From positions 1,559,185-1,623,184 of the forward strand of contig BCKT01000003.1 of NCBI GenBank assembly GCA_003116875.1: a stretch of DNA of 64,000 nucleotides. Direction: 5' to 3'. This stretch comes from Takashimella koratensis (Eukaryota; Basidiomycota; Tremellomycetes; Trichosporonales; Tetragoniomycetaceae). Under the pieces are notes generated by a model that ran no database searches, was not told the DNA's origin, and saw nothing but the letters and a program-made list of their open reading frames with translations. The translations under genes and the position numbers were made by a program. Shown here in pieces: positions 59,763 through 64,000 of the stretch (within the stretch, counting starts at the first letter, position 1; each line of letters starts with the position of its first letter).

Positions 59763-60887
59763 CTACATCTCCTCGTCGACACGATTGGCCAGTGCGCTAG
59801 CTTTGACTGGCGATGAGCTGAAACCGCTGTGTTGAATAGGGAACGAGGAAGTCGGTGGGTTTCCGCCGTCTCTCAGCGTTCCCGGTGGTGAGATCCTAGG
59901 GTGGCTAGGATTGTCAGCGGCGCCGGTCCAAGAGATGAGATGGGGTGGATACTTGAGTCCCAAACCCAAAGGCTGACTCACCCTTCAGAGCCTCGGCGAC
60001 CGTGGACGATGGGAACCTCGACAGCCTGGCTAGTCGCTGCTGGGCTGATCCCAACACCCGAGTGGTTCTTGGGAGCCGGGATGGGCGAGGTTAATGGGTT
60101 GGTCGGGGAAGGATTACGCTCGAGACCTGCTCCAGCGAGTGCGGGCTGGTTACCAGTGGGCGAGGACGAGAGAGAGCCGCCCGGGGGAACCGAGGGTGGC
60201 GACGCGTGTGGAACGCTAAGGACATAGGTCAGGACGGGTTTGAATGAGAAGACAGCTCAAATGAGGGAGATAGACATAGGAGGGGGAGATCCAAGTTGGT
60301 ATCGGGAGCGGAGAGGAAAAAGTTCACGAATAAACGGTGAAGAAGAAAGAGTCGTACTCACCCCTCTGGTGTGGGAATCGCCGTGCCCAGGGGTTGTGGA
60401 GGCGAGACGCCCGCCTTGGACATCATGTAATCACCCGAATCAAAGTATTTTCTCTCCTGAAGGGTTGTCAGTGATGTGCGCCGAGGGGGTTGGGTGTGGG
60501 AGGGGTTGAGCCATCACCAAGCCACGGAAGATGAGAGGGGTTGGATTTGGACGGATCAACGCACCTTTTGCATTTTGTTCAACAGGTTCTTTGCTGGCAT
60601 CTTGCCGTAAAGTTTGAACGCTTTTTGGTCCTCCTCGCTCATCCCCTAGAGTTGGGTCAGTACACCGTTTAATTGCGCGGGCGTCATGGGGAAATGATAG
60701 AGGGAGGAGACGCGTACCGAGATATCGACCTTGTTCTGGGATAGTGTCAGCGGATTACAGGGTCAGGTGAAAGGACGGTGAAGAGGTGAGAAGGGGTCGG
60801 TGGTAGGTGGGCAGTGTGGGTGGGGTTGGGTGAGGGTGAGGGTGAAGGAGAGGAAAGGTCGAGATTCACCATCTTATGCGGGTTCAT
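59763..60887 (-). CDS. IGO1: Endosulfine/Igo1 family PP2A-B55 inhibitor
   Basis: Small phosphoprotein. When phosphorylated by Greatwall/Rim15 kinase, the family binds and inhibits PP2A-B55, linking TORC1/nutrient signals to mitotic entry and quiescence. The start at 60887 gives a tiny exon MNPHKM, then NKVDIS, then GMSEEDQKAFKLYGKMPAKN..LLNKMQK (about 60560-60645). The hallmark follows: ERKYFDSGDYMMSKAG (about 60415-60460). FDSGDY is the kinase site and PP2A-binding core, with Ser the acceptor. A Pro/Ser-rich tail contains SPIPAPK and RRGSEGH, ending SALANRVDEEM with the stop at 59763. Six exons, splice phases checked; about 195 residues. This is longer than yeast Igo1 because of the extra Pro/Ser tail. 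The first exons are very short, so automatic gene calling could miss the N-terminus. High confidence from the FDSGDY motif. Confidence 0.93.
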
Positions 60888-63506
60888 TGTGATAGTTGTC
60901 TAGTGGGGCGTGGATGCAAGTGATTAAGGATAGGGTGGATCGGGTGGATGCAGTATTGAATCGAAACTTGTTGTGTGTCGGGAAGGACGAAGAGAGGGAG
61001 AACAATAGAGACCGCTTGGTGCTGTGCCCGTGTCTGCGGCGTATCGGCGAGACGAGACGAGACGAGACGAGACGAGGTGGGTAAGGAGAGACGGGGGTCC
61101 CGAACGACGAGGGGGTGTGAAATGGACAATGGGGATGGGAGGTGGACGGGGATGAGTGAGGTCGAAGATGAGGTGGTGGTGAGAGGGAGAGGGAGACAAA
61201 GAGGAGGTTTGGATTTGATTCTGTGGATCTGGCCGGTTGTGTGCTGGGTTGTGTGTCGTCGTCGTCGTATGGGTAATGGCGATGACGAACGTGGTGGGAG
61301 GGGTGTAGGGTGGGAGTCGGATGAGATGGGCGCGGTGGAAGTGCCCTGATTGGTTGCTGCGGAGTGAGGTGGGTGTGGTGAGGTGGAAAGGAGAAGGGGA
61401 AGGAGAGGAAGAAGAGAGAAGAGAAGTTAGAGTGTGTGTGTGTGTGTGTGTGTGACGGAAGGATGAAGGATGTGGTGGATAGCGACGAGCGAGGTGGTAG
61501 TGACGGTCAGAATGGACGGGGTCCGGCCTGGTAGAGTGCTGCAAAGTGTTAATGCGAGTTGGTGGACAGTACCGTTGAGGGCTCCTTTTTATGATTGAAT
61601 CCATCCCTCGGTATGTAAAGGGCGTAATACCAGACAGAGCCACTCAGGGTCACGGTCACGGGTCATCCTCCCTCCCTCTCCCTCTCGCCCAAAGGTCAGT
61701 TCAACGGACCCCCCTTCAAAGGACTCAGGGTAGCTCATCGCGTGGCGGCGGCGGCAATTTCTCGCAGTTCAGATAGGCGGTATTTTGTAATGATATCCGG
61801 GTTACACTGACTAATCCCATTCCTATTGCTTGTGTCAGACACTCAATCCCACACCTCGAGTTAATTTCAACCTCAACCTTGGACCTGGCCATGTTCCACA
61901 GGCTGAACGGCTGAACGACTGAAAGGCTGCAGTCCACGTCCACCCCAGTCCAAGAGTTCAAGAGTACACTTAACCTACCTAGTCTTTGTCTGTTAATCCC
62001 AGACCTACCTTATCCGACTACCGTAGTTATCCTTGACCGTGAGCTGATGTCTATCTCGCAGCAGGTGATTTACCGTCATACCGTCTCATCACTCTACTTC
62101 CCTGCATTGCGTCTTTTCCCTCCCTCTAGTTGACCATATACCTGACTCTACCTTTTCCCGTCCTCCTGCGCGTGTATGAGCAGTGAGAAGCACACTGGAC
62201 CGTGTCTCTCATCCGAGCTAGCACCTATCCTGTGGCCAGTGATTCACTATACTTTGACCTGTAGTCCACAGTCGAGTGACCTATACCCAACTGCCACTAG
62301 CTCGGAACCGATCCTCTCTCAAAAAATCAGGTGACGCCATTATCCATGATCCCTCTCGGAGCTCGCCCTCTTGCCCTCTTTCCCTTTCTTCCCTTCCAAG
62401 AATGGTCTGACTTTTTTTTTTTTTTTTGGTATTTCATTTTTGGGTTATTTCTCTCTTGTCTTGGTCTGCGTTGTCCGGTGTTCCTTCCCTAGAGATCTGG
62501 ACGGTGGTCCTTTTCCCGTGACACGCCATGCGGCCAAGTCGAGCTGGTATAGGAGACGAGGAGAGACAGAAAGTACTGTAGATATGGACGATAGGGCAAA
62601 GACAGTTCGTCGTTCCTGCGTGCCTGCCCGGACGCCTCTAGCTTCCTCTTCCTCTTCCTCGTGGATTTCTCTGGCCTCCTCCGCCTGGTCCAGCTCTATC
62701 TCCTCTTGGACCTCCCCCCGCCCCTTGCCCCTACTCCCTTCCCTATCTTCGCTCATGCCGGCCCAAGCTGGTCATCTCATCGTCTTCCGACCTGAACCAA
62801 CGCGACCCTTCTGATCCTCCATAGCGCAGCCCCGTGGATCCAGTAGCGCCAATACCGCGATCGCACATGTCATGTCTTCCCTCTTCTCCCCTACTGCAAG
62901 GCTACTCACGAGGGCGGGCTCACAAGGTGCTCGGTAATCGATGGATTTCATGACCCAACCCGCTGTGCCCCAGGAAACCACTATCCCCGGCGAGGAACTT
63001 ATTGGGAACACTTTGGTGTCATAGATGATTTGTGCGTGAGATAGACCCCAAGGATGGACCCGGTCCCACCCGTTCGTTCCCTTTGCATGAGATTTCTTGA
63101 TAAGAGCCAGCTGGTATCTTGTTCCTCTACTCGCCTGTCTCCATAGTCTGTCGTTTAGGTCCATGTCTGGTGGATAGGGGTCGTGACTCGCTTATGTAAT
63201 CATGGCGTTTCTAACTATCTAGTTTCGACTCTGCCGCTCTTCTCTACCGACCAGTCGTATTCTCGCCATCCCCACTTCTTCTAGCTTCCCAGAGCCCTTC
63301 GCCCTTGCTCCCTCCCTCGTTCACCTGACCCCTCTATCGCCAACTCTTGATCGACCATTCGATTGATCATCGATCGACACTAGCCCTCTCGTCACTCACA
63401 TACAGTACAGTACCTCCTCCTTCAACCGGCTTTTATCTCGCCAGCTCATCCTCATCCACCTCTCCTCTCCTAGCAGCCCTGCTTTGTCAACAGCTAGTTT
63501 GTGACC
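60888..63506. other. Divergent intergenic region, 2.6 kb, with microsatellites
   Basis: Upstream regions of endosulfine (minus) and the FSH hydrolase (plus). It holds a GACGA pentamer repeated six times (61047-61076), GT dinucleotides (61432-61454) and a T run near 62412. One weak minus-strand candidate gene is listed separately; otherwise nothing is supported. Its size suggests complex regulation or unseen noncoding RNA. Confidence 0.45.
62772..63164 (-). CDS. Possible small hypothetical protein
   Basis: A 130-codon frame starting MDLNDRLWRQASRGTRYQLA. Its first ~85 residues (KKSHAKGTNGWDRVHP, IIYDTKVFPISSSPGIVVSW, GWVMKSIDYRAPCEPAL) look like ordinary protein rather than low-complexity text. 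A GTGAGT donor follows PAL at about 62907, and an AG acceptor near 62771 leads into an acidic Glu-rich frame (SEDREGSRGKG, HEEEEEEARG). So a two-exon gene is possible. No homology recognised. Listed at low confidence. Confidence 0.25.
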   Translation of the reverse strand: MDLNDRLWRQASRGTRYQLALIKKSHAKGTNGWDRVHPWGLSHAQIIYDTKVFPISSSPGIVVSWGTAGWVMKSIDYRAPCEPALVSSLAVGEKREDMTCAIAVLALLDPRGCAMEDQKGRVGSGRKTMR

Positions 63507-64000
63507 ATGCGCGTTCTTGCTCTTTGTGGGTTTACGCAGAACGCATTCATCTATTCGAAACAGGTACGTGAGGTTATCCTATCTCTCTTCGAGATTATAC
63601 CTGTCCTTTGAGGGCACAAGTCTGTCGTGACGCTGCTCGGTGCTCTCTCGAGTTTCACAATCTTCCAATCCCTCAATCTCCAACATCAACTTCCTGCTGA
63701 CTTGCTCTTCACCTACTTCTGACTGGAATTCTTCTCAATCCCAAATCTCCCTTGATCTGGCGACATCCATCTTCAACTCGTCAGCTCGGTGCCGTTCGCA
63801 AAACATGTAAAGAAGTCGATTTCACTTTCCTCGAACCTCCAATCGTGGTTGAGAAAGCAGATATGCCATGGAACCAAGGATCTTTGGACCAATTTGATTC
63901 AACAGCGACGACGGAGAAGGAAGTGCAGACTGCCGAGACGACGCCGAGAGCTTGGTGGTTGAGTTCAGGGGATAGGAGCGTTTATCGAAGTGAGTGGAGT
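63507..64000 (+). CDS. FSH1-type serine hydrolase, 3' part outside window
   Basis: The start at 63507 gives MRVLALCGFTQNAFIYSKQ, the usual opening of fungal FSH proteins (LCLHGFTQN-like, an oxyanion-hole region). An intron of about 220 bases (63564-63783) leads to LGAVRKTCKEVDFTFLEPPI, VVEKADMPW, a short Thr/Glu segment and TTPRAWWLSSGDRSVYR. The last matches the RAWW...D family block just before the catalytic region. The window ends just after a GTGAGT donor at about 63991, so the GxSxG nucleophile motif is not visible. The family is alpha/beta hydrolases (Fsh1-3, OVCA2 relatives) with esterase-like activity on mostly unknown substrates. Short N-terminus, no signal peptide. Confidence 0.85.

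Noticed and set aside
61420..61460. GT repeat as a possible regulatory or Z-DNA element
   Set aside because: Simple microsatellite; nothing in context ties it to regulation.
62371..62814. Plus-strand 147-codon frame with a Phe run
   Set aside because: The Phe run comes from a poly-T tract and the rest is Ser/Pro low complexity. A signal-peptide look is misleading here.

Overview
This window is nuclear DNA from a fungus, most likely a basidiomycete. The genes are split by many short introns of about 50-120 bases. These start GTGAGT/GTAAGT and end with a CTGAC or CTAAC branch site followed by AG. The gene set is typically fungal: HDA1, GCN20, NADP-glutamate dehydrogenase, a vacuolar-type ABCC pump, MGA2/SPT23, endosulfine and an FSH hydrolase. 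The DUF7918-like array points to Agaricomycotina; placing it in Tremellomycetes is my inference. No tRNA, rRNA, CRISPR array or intact transposon was recognised.

Layout. 1-2.4 kb: class II histone deacetylase (minus, runs off the left edge), divergent from GCN20 (2.9-5.7 kb, plus). 6.0-18.7 kb: five copies of a DUF7918-like family, one on plus (6.0-7.5 kb) and four head-to-tail on minus (11.0-18.7 kb), with NADP-GDH between them. 19-25.4 kb: a large ABCC transporter (minus). 25.7-31.8 kb: a second, unrelated and intronless orphan family with four members, most of them broken. 32-33.4 kb: repeats, a decayed gene and a 27T/17A block. 33.7-41.4 kb: metallo-beta-lactamase-fold hydrolase (plus), membrane-linked or secreted endonuclease/exonuclease/phosphatase (minus), CARM1-like arginine methyltransferase (plus) and a Ser-rich surface protein (minus). 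41.4-46.4 kb: a long stretch with no gene I can support. 46.4-51.4 kb: MGA2/SPT23-type membrane-anchored transcription factor (plus). 52.4-57.7 kb: a large coiled-coil protein (plus). 59.8-60.9 kb: endosulfine/Igo1 (minus). 63.5 kb to the right edge: start of an FSH-type serine hydrolase (plus).

What stands out. The conserved genes cover chromatin (HDA1, arginine methyltransferase), translation control (GCN20), nitrogen assimilation (GDH), lipid or hypoxia response (MGA2) and TORC1/quiescence signalling (endosulfine). They do not form one pathway. The novelty lies in two fast-evolving local gene families. The DUF7918-like copies share a C-terminal basic block followed by an IDLTDDS-type motif that looks like a SUMO-interaction motif, plus many psi-K-x-E sites, so I propose a nuclear SUMO-linked tandem family. 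Several copies in both families carry frameshifts, in-frame stops or duplicated exon modules, which suggests active birth-and-death evolution.
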